Source: Hemerocallis citrina (Eukaryota; Streptophyta; Magnoliopsida; Asparagales; Asphodelaceae). Taken from it: 64,000 nt of DNA. The position numbers and the translations under genes were made by a program. This document shows, piece after piece, positions 22,592 through 33,660 of this stretch; position 1 is the first letter of the stretch, and every line of letters begins with the position of its first letter. Location of the stretch: NCBI GenBank assembly GCA_017893485.1, contig JACEHZ010000597.1, positions 62,001 to 126,000 of the forward strand, written 5' to 3'. The notes under the pieces are model-generated. The model was not told where the DNA came from, searched no databases, and saw nothing but the letters and a program-made list of their open reading frames with translations.

Positions 22592-25289
22592 TCTGTACAT
22601 CACTCTGCTGTTTCCGTCATTGCGTTTGGGGAGCAGCTAAGTAAAGATACAGGTCCATTCCTCCCCTTTTACCAATGATTTTCCTGTTTCATTGTATAAA
22701 ACTACATGCATGATTTTGGTTTTCATTGCCTACGCTTATGATGGGTGCATGACTATTTCAAAAGTGTAAGAATTTTTTATGTTGATCTATACACAGATAG
22801 TTCACTGAGCACAGTAGAAACATTGGCTTCTACTGCTTTATATGGAATCATACACTCGATACTTGGTGGGCAGCCGATGTTGATTGTAGGAGTTGCTGAA
22901 CACACTGTGATAATGTACACATATTTGTACAACTTTGCGAAAGAAGAGCGGATTTAGGAGGGCATCTATTTTTGGTTTGGTCTGGATGGTAATACATTAA
23001 CATAAGGACATTCTGCATGATGGATAGTTTTGATTTCTAACTCTTTTTTACCCGTAAAATAAAATTTGTTTTCTATTTGCTTCAATTTCCTTCAGGGTTT
23101 GTATTTGGACTGCATGTATGCTCTTCTTGCAGCTTTCAATGCTTCCGCTATTATCAGTAGATTCACAAGGGTTGCAGGAGAACTTTTTGGGATGCTAATC
23201 ACTGTTCTTTTCAATCAACAAGCTATTAAAGTTTTTATTTTTTAAAACAAATTTGTGAAGTGAGTTTTAATTTTTCAATCGGAGGAGTCATACTAAATAC
23301 ATATTATTTTAATTGTAGGGCGTAGTCAGTGAATTTAATGTTCCAAAAGGTGAAGATCCAAATCTACCCGTAAACCAGTTTCTGTGGTTATATACCAATG
23401 GATTGCTGGGAATCATATTCGCCATTGGACTACTATATACTGCATTAAAGAGCAGAAGGGCAAGAGCAGGGCGATATGGCACAGATCTGTAAATCCCAGA
23501 GTTAATTTTGTTTGTTTAAATTTTTTACATGCGTTGATTACTTACTGGACCCATAACTGATAAATGCAGGGTGGTTTAGAAGTTTCACTGCTGACTATGG
23601 GTGATGGTCTTAGTGTGGACGGCAATGTCATATTCAGTTCCTGACAAAGTCCCTTCTGGAGTTCCAAGGAGGCTTTTCAGCCCACTTCCTTGGGATGCAA
23701 AATCACTACATCATTGGACAGTTGCAAAGGTGATCAAATTTGCAAGCTACTTTTATTTTGCATATCATATTCTGATTTTGTTCAATTAACATTAGATAAG
23801 CATGATGAGAGCTGATAAGTTATGTATCTTATGAACGAGAGGTCACATGTTATTACTTAATTATCATATTCATATGGCTTTCATGACTTCTATATTTTCT
23901 GATACAAGAAACTTTTTGCAATTATTGGTCAAAGAATCTTCTAGGTTTCGGTTTGTATGAACCTGCCCATCTCACCCGTGGATCGAGGGGATCATATAGA
24001 AGTGTGCTTAATGTGCTCCCCCTTGCATCCAAGAGCTGAGAGAGTTGTGGGTTTATGTACCCAGGTTGATAGATTCATAGGATATTTTTTTGTTCTTATT
24101 GCTGTTAGTTCTGAGTATATATGCTTGTTATAAAGACTTTTCTGAGAAAGTAACCCTGGACATATATTTTCTTTTTCTTTCTGCTTCTATTGAAAAAAAC
24201 CCGCTATAAATTAACATGATAAACACTATTCTCTCGCACATATATCTCATGCAATAACTTTTTTTTTTAAATGTAAGAACTAAAATTATATTAAAAAGGT
24301 GTCTTTTTCTTTCTCTCATATGGAACATATGATTAATTATTATATATAGGCACTGAATTACTTGTTTCAATTCTACTCTGCAGGATTTGCTGTCAGTTCC
24401 GGTGGTATACATTTTCGCTGCCATTATACCTGCATTGATGGTTGCTGGCCTCTATTTCTTTGATCACAGGGTTGCTTCACAGATGTCACAGCAAAAGGAA
24501 TTCAATCTTAAGAACCCCTCTGCTTATCATTATTTGTCATTGGGTTCATGGTACATAGCTTATCCCTCTTGGATTCCTGTCGACATAGTTGCAGGTAGAA
24601 TTTCGAAATAGAATTACTCACCATTGGTATTGTGACTTATGATTTCAGGTTTTCATCTGTGGATATCTTGGAATCCCACCTTCAAATGGGCTTTTCCCGC
24701 AGTCGCCTATGCACACAAAAAGCCTCGCTGTTCTCAAAGGCCAGGTGTGTGTGTGTGTGCATGTTTCCAAAGCTTTGAATGATATGCTGATATACCACTC
24801 GAAGATTTTAGCAGTAAAATTCATATATTTTGTTTTACTTTATATTTTCAGTTAATGTGTAAGAGACTGGTTAAGAGTGGTAAAGAGAGTATTAAAAGGA
24901 AAGCAAGTAATTCAGAAATATATGGGAAAATGCAAGAGGTCTTCATAGAAATGGACGAAGGATGCAAGTAGTCCTAGTCATGGAAAGTGCACATATTTGT
25001 ATGTTAGTGAATTCACCTTTTCTCTCTAATATCATGATATAAATTAGTTTCTGTTTGTAATTGTGACTGCATTTTTAAATCTAATTTTAGGTAAATTCCA
25101 TCTTTAATTGCAGACATTTATGATTATGGTCTGGTACTAATAATTGTCATATAGAACCTTTTCATTCTTTGAAAAATTTTCAGTTTGCTGTTTATTCCAG
25201 TAATTGCATTTGAAAGTCCTTTTTTCATTTTTTTTCTTTCCTTTATTTTTCTTGAGGCTTCATTCCAAAGCTTAGAAAGTTGTAATAGT

Positions 25290-25531
25290 GACTAGTATAA
25301 TCTACGTGCGATGCACGTCTAAAAAAAGGTAAAGTCATCAAATTAAATAAATATATATTGAATAAGAAAAAAATAGTTTATATTTGAATGTTTTGATTTG
25401 GGCTACACGTGCGTTGCACATTTATATTTGTTGGATATAGTTTGAACGTGTATTATACGTGTTTATGTAGTTACAAAGTTAGGGTTTGTTTGTTACAAAC
25501 CCCAACTCTCCCACTAAAATAGTAAAGATTA
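25290..25531. mobile_element. Short non-autonomous element with acgtgcgatgcacgt palindromes (Helitron-like?)
   Basis: Starts near actagtataatctacgtgc, has palindromic acgtgcgatgcacgt, acacgtgcgttgcaca and related copies, and ends near aactctcccactaaaatagt. The same start and end phrases bound the block at 46241-46572. The pattern resembles plant Helitron-type non-autonomous elements. No TIR or TSD was found, and that class does not create TSDs. Class assignment is a guess. Confidence 0.45.
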
Positions 25532-25789
25532 TTGTTTCACTTCAATGGGCACTAACAAAAGAATATATTTCACTATAAGAAATGATATGTATGAATCTAT
25601 TCTGCAAGTGGAAACAATTGTTTTAATTGAAAAGTAACAAAATTTATTATTTGGTACTTTTTTTAGCATATCTTTAAACTATCTTACAATCTATATTGTT
25701 AGGTTCCTTGAAATAGTGTTAGCATACACACACTATATGTACAATTATATCAACATAACTTCCATGCATGTGTGCGCGTGGCTGTGGAA

Positions 25790-25985
25790 GATGGTAATAT
25801 ATGGTTGACCTGAATTGGTTGTTTTAAAGCACTCAAATTGTGCTAAAAGAACTAGCCTATTCCTTTTATTTGCCAATACGTGGGCGGATTAGATTTATCC
25901 TTTGTTGTTTACCTACATTTATTAGGTTATAATTTGGTGGTTATTTTCATTTTCTAGGCTGTTGTGTTTGTGATGAGTACATCGA
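25790..25985. repeat. Copy of the dispersed repeat ending in tttctaggctgttg
   Basis: atggttgacctgaattggtt ... gccaatacgtgggcggatta ... ttttctaggctgttg. Same unit as at 4100-4280 and 26900-27080. The end resembles an intron acceptor. Confidence 0.7.
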
Positions 25986-25986
25986 T

Positions 25987-26360
25987 TCAGTCGACTCAGG
26001 CGTTTCTATCAGCGCATACATCGTCTAGGATGGTTGTTCTATTAGCCTAGTATTTTATTTCAGTATTCATATTTGTTTTTGGCAATTATAGTCGTATGTA
26101 GTAGTTTTGCGATTTACACAATTTATTTTATGCATTAGAATATTTTGAAGATTTGTATTAAGATTTGTTTTGAGCCTATATATAGGCCTCTAGATTAATA
26201 AAAAAAATTCTATTATTGATTAAAAAAATTACTCTTTGTTGAGTTATTGCTTTGCATCATTTTCTTGTGTGTGAAACCATAAGAAATTATTAAGGTTTGT
26301 GAGAAATCCTAAATCATATCTTCATCTCTTCAACCTCTATTAAAACTCTAAATCACAACA
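25987..26360 (+). repeat. Possible LTR remnant
   Basis: A stretch with a TATA-like box (cctatatatagg, about 26178), a poly(A)-signal-like aataaaaaaa, and an end in atcacaaca, which together look like an LTR. No matching duplication or partner LTR was found, so this is weak. Confidence 0.25.
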
Positions 26361-26734
26361 CCCCATCAAGGGGGTATACGCGACTGTATATTTATATATA
26401 TATATATCAAAAAATATGAATAATTACACATAACTAAATAACATCTCTTGTTAATAAGGAAATGGTAAATATCTTTCAATAAACATAAATAAAATAATCC
26501 ATAAAGGCTACAATAATTGTTCATAAGCATAAGCAATAACATAAGTAAACAAAGCAAGTTCATAAGCAATATAACATAAACAGACAAATCAAATAGTGAG
26601 ATAAGTTTCAGTCATATCAAATAGTTGGATAATAAAAAATCCAGGATACAGGGATGTACAAGATACGGTGACACGAGTATCGGATACGTATAGGATATGG
26701 GGACGGCACCCTCCGTGAAGTATTCGTGCTTCGG

Positions 26735-27278
26735 AGATTTCTTCAGATTCTTTAACTTTTTGTGTTTTGTTTCAATTAGGCACATGGCGAAAACGGTTTA
26801 GTGCCAATTTCATAAACACAGATGCCTTAATAGCAGCCCTGATGGTATATATACATTGTATTTAGGAAAAGAGCAATTAATATGGTTTGATCGAGGCTAT
26901 CAAAGAAAGTAGATTATGGTTGACCTGAATTCGTTGCTTTATGGAACTCAAACTGTGCCGGAAGAAGTAACCTACTCCATTTACTTGCCAACATATCGAA
27001 TTAGATTTATCCTTTGATTTTTTTTACCTGTATTTTTTCTGTGTTTATATGCAAAAAATTTAGTAATTTTCTAGGCTGTTCTAATTGGGTATGTTTACCA
27101 CTGAACTTACTGATTTTTGTCATGGAGTAGCAGAACATTTACTCTAGATCACCCAAATGGGTTAGATCCAAGAAAAGTTTGACTGAGATAGACATCAAAA
27201 CTCTCATCCTGAAATAGAATGTTCCCACCAGTATTTGTGGGGATTCCATGTCAATGGTGATCTGCATTGAGTCCTGTG
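26735..27278. repeat. Segmental duplication copy B, left part
   Basis: Paralogue of about 3940-4460 with many short differences. It is interrupted right after gtcctgtg by the long LTR starting at 27279 and continues at 36586. Confidence 0.85.
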
Positions 27279-27832
27279 TGTAGCGCTTCGAGTTCCACAC
27301 ACTGGGAGCTCGTGACACTTACCCAGAATCTTTTCTTCAATGAGTACACAACACAAAAAAATTACAAGAAATTAGAGACTTACATTGTACAAGAAAACTA
27401 TGTCCTGCACTTGGTTGCTTTCCGCAGCTCGAGTTCTCTGCTCTACGATCAGCGATCCTGCATTAGCAAACTGTGGGCACGTCAGTTGAATACAACTGAC
27501 ACAATGCGGATGAAAACCACAATCTCCAAAATCCTTAACAATCAATATTTGATGTAGAAGAAAAATGTGAAAGTCAACCACAAGGGTTGGTGTATGTCAT
27601 GATCTAGATTCTAATGCACAACTCATATGCACACCATGCTCTTAATCTAATGCAACTTGATTTGAAAGCGTATGCATCCTATACTACATACTTTCCAAAC
27701 CGAGTTCGTATTCTCCAGATGATAGGGTTCAATCCCTCGCCATGCATCCTACTCTTCTTGTTTCTGACATTCATCTAGTGACTGGTAGAGTCTGCAGCAC
27801 ATGCGGTCCATTTCCGCTCCTGCAGTCGGATC

Positions 27833-28100
27833 TGTTGGATGTATATGTATATTCTCAATATAATAGGATAATATTGTGTATATTATTCTATGGGGCAACA
27901 CGGGTTTACACGTGTTATGTATTAATTATTGGAACGGGTTGAGTGGGCTAAAAGCCCAGTACCCTAAACCCAGTCTAATCTCTTTATAAGCTGGTCTAGA
28001 GATAGTGCTCTGTGATATTCCAATACTGATAAGCAGGGTATAATATCTTAAGCGGCTAGAGATTAACCCTAACCCTAATTTCCCCAAATCAGTATTAACA
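27833..28100 (+). repeat. 5' LTR of nested Copia
   Basis: 268 bp, TG...CA. It contains ctctttataagctgg (TATA-like, about 27980) and an aaccctaaccctaa string that imitates telomere repeat. Confidence 0.93.
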
Positions 28101-28144
28101 ATCTTAAGATATTAATATCAATTTGAGAGATTAAATTAAGAGTA

Positions 28145-28560
28145 AATCGGAGTTTTGTTGGATCACCGTCGAATCCTGTTGAAGCCCTAGGAGTCGCCGT
28201 CGTTGACCGTCGATATACCACCGTCGGAATCGATCGCCGCCCCACGCCTCCTCCACTGTCGACGCGCCGCGCGATGTCGACCACAGTCGACGCAATCGAC
28301 ATGAGATCCAACCGGATTCGAAATTTCTCGCCCTTTCCTTCTCCGATCAAGCGAGACCTGACGTCGCCGCCCCTGACGTCTGCTGCCCCGCAGCCGTAGA
28401 CGGAGTCGTCGCAACCCACAACAACCACCTGGCGCCGCCGCAGCCATAGCCGGAGTCGCTGGCTCCGCCGCCACCTCAAGCCGCTATCCCGACCCCAACC
28501 GCTGCACCGACCCCAGCCTCTTTCTCTCTCCAGAGAATGGGTGTGGTAGCCGAGATCCAA
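28145..28560. other. GC- and CpG-rich block inside the nested Copia
   Basis: About 400 bp dominated by cgccg/gtcga runs in an otherwise AT-rich element, just after the 5' LTR. It matches no copia domain I know. Open frames on either strand are low-complexity (Arg/Gly/Ser-rich) and probably not real. It could be an acquired host fragment (5' UTR or exon) or an old leader region. Confidence 0.5.
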
Positions 28561-29799
28561 AGTCCGATTTTTGTAGTGGAGGACTTCGGTGTTTCGTGTT
28601 CAGCGATGGGAGCAGATCGCTCCACTGCCATCTTGGTTCAGATCTGTTGTGTGTGGGGGTGATGTTGTTGGATAGATCGGATGTGTTTCGAAACAGATTT
28701 GATCTTAATCAATTAAAGGGGAAGAGACAGTGAAAGATAAGTTCTTTACTTTTCTCGTTTTAAATTTCTGTTAAATATTTTGCTAAGTGGTTAAGTTCAA
28801 GACTGTATCAATTATTTGTTAATTAAATACAAGTTAAACAATTGTCTTGGCTATGTGCTAGAACCAAATATTTAAAAAAAAAAAAAAAAAAAAGGTTAAA
28901 CTGTATGTTGACTATAAAATTCGGATCTCCAATTAAATTGTTGCTAGACTTAGATTGTGCTAATAATTTGTTTAATTGGCTAATCTTTAACAATTTGATG
29001 AATGTAGGAACTTTAATGTTACCTACAAATTGTGTATGTTGGAGACGATGGATTTGCATCATGGTATATAAGTCTGCACTACGCAGGCTTCTCCATCGAA
29101 TTTGGAAAACCACTTCTAACTTGAAGTGTCGGTATGATCTACTTTAATTTTTTCAGTATTTTTCATGTGATGGATGTGTTAACGTTTTGTGCGTTTAATC
29201 ATATGATTGAGAGTTTTAGATCATAGTTATTCTCGCTCTGGAAAACTAGCATGTTTAGGGTTGTTAGGTGTTTTATCATACTACGTGTATAGATATTTTG
29301 ACAAATCCATTGTTTGCAGTTTGTGTGAGATTACATATTTGCCTCTCTAAAATTTAAAATAAAATAAAATTGTATGAGATGTATAACAAATGTCTGTAAC
29401 TTAGGAGAGAGCATCTTTTAATGTAGAATATGACTCTACTAGTTACATTGTGTTCCCTCTCGTTCATTGTACTGTGTGTGCAAAGTTGAATTATAATATG
29501 TTAGTCATTATCTCATTTAGCGTTATGAAGATGATGAAGAACGAGTAAAGAAAGAACTGTTTGCTCAATGTGTTTGAGCTAGTGGACATTGTTAGAACCA
29601 TTAGAGAAAGCAAATAATTTTTGAAAAATGTGATAGAGTAATTTTGTATTAACTCTTGTCAATCATATGTATAAGTTGAGTTTAACAAATGAGACAATTA
29701 AAAATAATAGTTCTAATTATGTTCTTGAACCTAGCATAATTGGCTAGGATTTGAGAAATATATATTCAATTGTCTGTGAAGAAATGTGATCTAATTATC

Positions 29800-31900
29800 A
29801 AAACTGTGGGGAAACGGAGTTAAAAGCTATTGAGTCAAAAGCTTTAACATCCAAGTTGTTTTGAAATTTAGAATCACTGTGAACTATATATTAATTTGTT
29901 TGTTCTTGTTAAAACTCATAATTCTGCCAAATGACACTTCATTAAATATGACAAATATAAAAGTTGTGTTCAGATTATGATTACTAGAAAATCATTTAGT
30001 ATGGTCTCTAGGAGCACTCAACTTCTTGAGTCAATACATTCTGATATTTGTGATCTCAGTAGCTTTGTGACTATATGAGACGATTGTTGGTCAGAAGTAT
30101 TTAATCACCTATGTAGATGATTATTGAATACTTGTCATACATATATGGAGGCTGTAACACTCGTTATTGTGATAAATTAAAATCTAGTTAAATGCTAAAA
30201 ATCAAGGGTTCAGTGTTGATGGAGGTGGTGAATATGTTTAACAACTTTAGAGAAGTTTGCATTGGGCATAATCTCTACTGCACTCTACTTACAACAATCA
30301 AACAGTATTGATAAAAGTTAGAATCAAACTCTTAGTGAAATGTTGAATTCTATGTTATTGACTGTTGTTTGATGTTGTATTGTTAATCATATCTCTAAAT
30401 GTGTTACTACACTCTAAATTGAATACACCTTGTAGATCAAGGCATGAAAACACAAATAGTTTTGTTAAAGTGAGATTTTGTGTTGTGATACTTATGTTAG
30501 AATACATAACTTTAGAAGGCCTAAAGTAGGATCTACAACAGATATTTGTGTGTTTAGAAAGTGCAGAATGTAGTTCGGTGGACAGATATTGGATCTATCT
30601 AATCTGTATTAGAAGAATCTAGACTTGCAGAGTTCTTTGAGGATGTGTTCATCAAAGATAAATGTATGAAATAATTTAGTCATACATACATGCTCAATGA
30701 TTCACAGTTGGAATCAAGAACTAGTCTTACTGATACTTAAAAACCTGAATGACAAATAAGCTAAGAAGAGTTTTAGTAGATAGTGAGATGATTATGTGTC
30801 ATATAATAATACTTCAATTTAGTTGATCTGCCGAAAGAGGCTAAAACTATAGTAAGTAAGTGGGATTTTGTAGAAGAAACTTAATTTTGATTGTTCAGTC
30901 AATCTGTTAGCTACCAAAAAAAAAAATGGGGTAGATTTATTTGATGTCTACTCACATGTTTGTCATATTGCTACAATAAGTATTCTTCTTATCCTTACAT
31001 CTATTGAAAATTTTGTCATTCATAAAAGATATTTAAAAGTTTTGTACTTGATATTTTGTACTGAACAGTTCTGTACTGAAAAGTTTTGGACTAATATGTT
31101 TAGTGAACAAGATTTACAATTTAGTAAAATCATTGTATGCTTTGAAACATGTAATATAGCTATCGTATAAATAATTTGACAAATTTCTCAAAGAGCCTAG
31201 TATATGAATCAAGTAATTCAGATCAGTGCCTTTAACTTTGTGGTGTGTCAAATATAATGGCTATTATTTACTTGGTTTTATTGACATGCTTGTTGATTGG
31301 AAGTGACATCTCTATCATAAATGGAGTTAAATTGTGCTATCCAAATAAATTTAGCATGAAACACCTAAGTGTTGTGGTCACCATATTATGTATAAGGGTG
31401 AGTTTTGGTTGGCAAGGGATAACCCTTAGTCAAACTCGATAAATCAATAATGTGTTTCAAAAGTGGGGATATAATGATTGAAAGTGTGTTTTGAAACACC
31501 TTATGATTATGATAAAAAGGTTGACACCTAATGATGGTGCAACTATGAGACATGTAGATCATTCTAAAAGAATTGAAAGTCTCATGTATACAAAGATCTG
31601 TACTAGAATAGACATAGCCTTTGAGGTAGGTATGATCTGCAGATTCACTAAGAATCCCATACACATTTGAGTGCCCTTAAGAGGCTAATGAGATACCTGA
31701 GTGGTACTCAAGAGTTTGCTTTGTGCTACTCAAAGTTTAGTGAAAGTCGACAACTGGTGGATATGTGTTCGCACTAGGAGGAGCAGAAAAATTATGGAGA
31801 TTAATAGGCAAACAAGTGTTGCGTTCTCATCCAAGAAATCAGACCTCTATGTGTTATCCTCTGCAGGGGAAGAGGCTGAGTGGATTGAATGACTTATTGC
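29800..31900 (+). pseudogene. Decayed Copia pol (integrase to RNase H) in nested element
   Basis: Only scattered phrases survive. IHSDICDLSS followed by GQKYLITYVDDY-like text marks the integrase core start (about 30030-30120). DIAFEVGMICRFTKNP (about 31610-31660) and MRYLSGTQEFALCYSKFS (about 31688-31745) match the RT/RNase H junction. FSSKKSDLYVLSSAGEEAEW (31822-31885) matches the RNase H site region. Stops are frequent in all frames and the RT core (YVDD) cannot be found. The order and spacing still fit copia pol. Confidence 0.75.
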
Positions 31901-32097
31901 TAATCATCCATTTGAGAAGTTTAATGTAAATTCTATATTCTGTTATGCGACTATCAAGCTATAATGCACTGTAGCTCATAACTCACTCTATAATAGTAAG
32001 AGGAGTATATTAAGGCTGAAAGAAGCCTAGTTGAACTTTCTCATAGATAAAGTGCAATTGTGACAAGTATGGCCAATGCTCTTGCTAAGAGACTTGA

Positions 32098-32252
32098 AAG
32101 TGATCTAATTATCAAAACTGTGGGGGAAATGGAGTTAAAAGCTATTGAGTCAAAAGCTTTAACATCCAAGTTGTTTTGAAACTTAGAAATGGAGTTAAAA
32201 GCTATTGAGTCAAAAGCTTTAACATCCAAGTTGTTTTGAAATTTAGAATCCA
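32098..32252. repeat. Internal duplication in nested Copia
   Basis: A unit of about 60 bp (ggagttaaaagctattgagt ... caagttgttttgaaa) occurs twice in tandem here, and once at 29816-29875 with the same left flank (gatctaattatcaaaactgt). The 29804 copy lies more than 2 kb away, so part of the interior was rearranged or duplicated. Confidence 0.8.
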
Positions 32253-33233
32253 ATTGGAGCCATAGAGAAGTTCAAACTGAAGCATCAATTTTAGGCAGTT
32301 GACATGCTTTAGATAATTTGAAAAGTTTTATGTAAATTCTGTTAATATATAATTTCATTCCAATTTTGATGATACTATATATTTTCATAATTTACTTAGA
32401 ATCATCTCATTATTCCAAAAGAAAGCATGAAAACTTGTCGATGTGTTTCCGATGTTTAGAATGGTTGTTATATCATTCCAATTCTGATGATATAACTCTT
32501 TTATGGATTCATGTTTCATTCCAATTTTGATGATTCAGAATTAACTATAATTGATTTGACTGTTCTATCATTCCAATATGAAACATAGTATAGTTCTTGT
32601 GTGGAAACTATAATAGTTCTTGTTCTTTATTTTATTAAAGAAACTTGATTGTGATGCTTGCATTACATTTTGCTAAGCTATCGTTGAATTGTACTAAGTT
32701 CTTTAGTAGAACCAGATACTTTATGAAATTTGCTAGAATTCTTAGAGATATGTCTCTTGATATTCTTGTCTTCAATAAGCTAGCAAAGATGGAGGAGTTA
32801 AATCTGTCAAGATAGATTTCAGAATAATGATTTGCTCAAAATGGAGGAGTAAACATAAAGCAATCTGCAAGGATATAGTTTTGGTTTATTTATCGAAAGA
32901 ATAAATTTGCCACTTGCTTGATAAAACTTCTGTTGAGTTTAAGACTCTTGTGTTCATGAGCTTAAAACTCATATTTTGTTCTTGAAGTTTATTTGCTTTG
33001 GTTGATTTTGAAACTATGACAGTCTCTCTAGTTGGTTTAGTCATTGTGAACTATTCTGTTTTGATATGGTTTTAGAACTATTGATTATTTTGGTTTAGTC
33101 ATATTTGAACTATTCAAGTTATAATTGATTTAGTCTATTATCCATGTTCTTTATGATTCAATAATGTTTGAATCTTTGTGATCCAATATTATTACATTGC
33201 TTAGCCTAATATATTGAGAATATAGGAGGAGAT

Positions 33234-33501
33234 TGTTGGATGTATATGTATATTCTCAATATAATAGGATAATATTGTGTATATTATTCTATGGGGCAAC
33301 ACGGGTTTACACGTGTTATGTATTAATTATTGGAACGGGTTGAGTGGGCTAAAAGCCCAGTACCCTAAACCCAGTCTAATCTCTTTATAAGCTGGTCTAG
33401 AGATAGTGCTCTGTGATATTCCAATACTGATAAGCAGGGTATAATATCTTAAGCGGCTAGAGATTAACCCTAACCCTAATTTCCCCAAATCAGTATTAAC
33501 A
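33234..33501 (+). repeat. 3' LTR of nested Copia
   Basis: Base-for-base the same as 27833-28100 by eye, followed by ggatc. Confidence 0.93.
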
Positions 33502-33506
33502 GGATC

Positions 33507-33660
33507 GTGGTCCTTCTCCACTCTGAACGGTAGTGATCACCCTATTCGTTCAGATCATGGTCCTTCTCCACTCCGATAGGATCGTGGTCCCTCTCCACTC
33601 CCGGTCAGGCCGGTGATCATCAGTTCTGTCGGAATCATGGTCCTTCTCCACTCCTGCCCT
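33507..33660 (-). repeat. LTR-family minisatellite (minus copy)
   Basis: Four units around ggtccttctccactc, the reverse complement of the unit at 14745-14935. It resumes the outer LTR right after the nested Copia's duplication. Confidence 0.8.

Larger units (their letters stand above)
19147..24971 (+). pseudogene. BOR-like: Boron transporter (BOR family) pseudogene, interrupted and 3'-truncated
   Basis: BOR proteins are plasma-membrane borate exporters of the anion-exchanger (HCO3-) superfamily. Exons read from matches and splice sites: 19147-19250 (start ATG; GIVNDVKGRAVCYRQDWVGG), 19335-19359 plus 22602-22652 (split by a LINE), 22797-22988 ([39 protein letters not shown]), 23096-23230 ([15 protein letters not shown]), 23319-23484 (LWLYTNGLLGIIFA, LKSRRARAGRYGT), 23570-23729 (SGVPRRLFSPLPWDA), 24384-24550 ([37 protein letters not shown]), 24649-24744 (PPSNGLFPQSPMHTKSLAVL) and 24852-24971 (ASNSEIYGKMQEVFIEMDEG). 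Besides the LINE, small frame breaks occur in the second, third, fourth, sixth and seventh exons, the donor after 23484 reads AT instead of GT, and the frame stops at 24969. The last third of a normal BOR (about 650-720 residues) is absent. Confidence 0.93.
27833..33501 (+). mobile_element. Copia-type element with identical LTRs and ruined interior (non-autonomous)
   Basis: LTRs at 27833-28100 and 33234-33501, each 268 bp, starting tgttggatgtatatg and ending cagtattaaca. I found no difference between them. The target duplication ggatc is at 27828-27832 and 33502-33506. A polypurine stretch (ataggaggaga) precedes the 3' LTR. No standard primer-binding site follows the 5' LTR. The 5.1-kb interior has only decayed Copia text. 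Identical LTRs with a dead interior indicate very recent movement using proteins from another element. Confidence 0.92.

Noticed and set aside
28060..28080. Telomere-like aaccctaaccctaa
   Set aside because: Only two units, and they are inside both identical LTRs of the nested Copia.
28075..28560. Arg/Gly-rich 161-residue ORF (minus)
   Set aside because: Composition of the CpG-rich block; it overlaps the LTR and has no recognisable domain.
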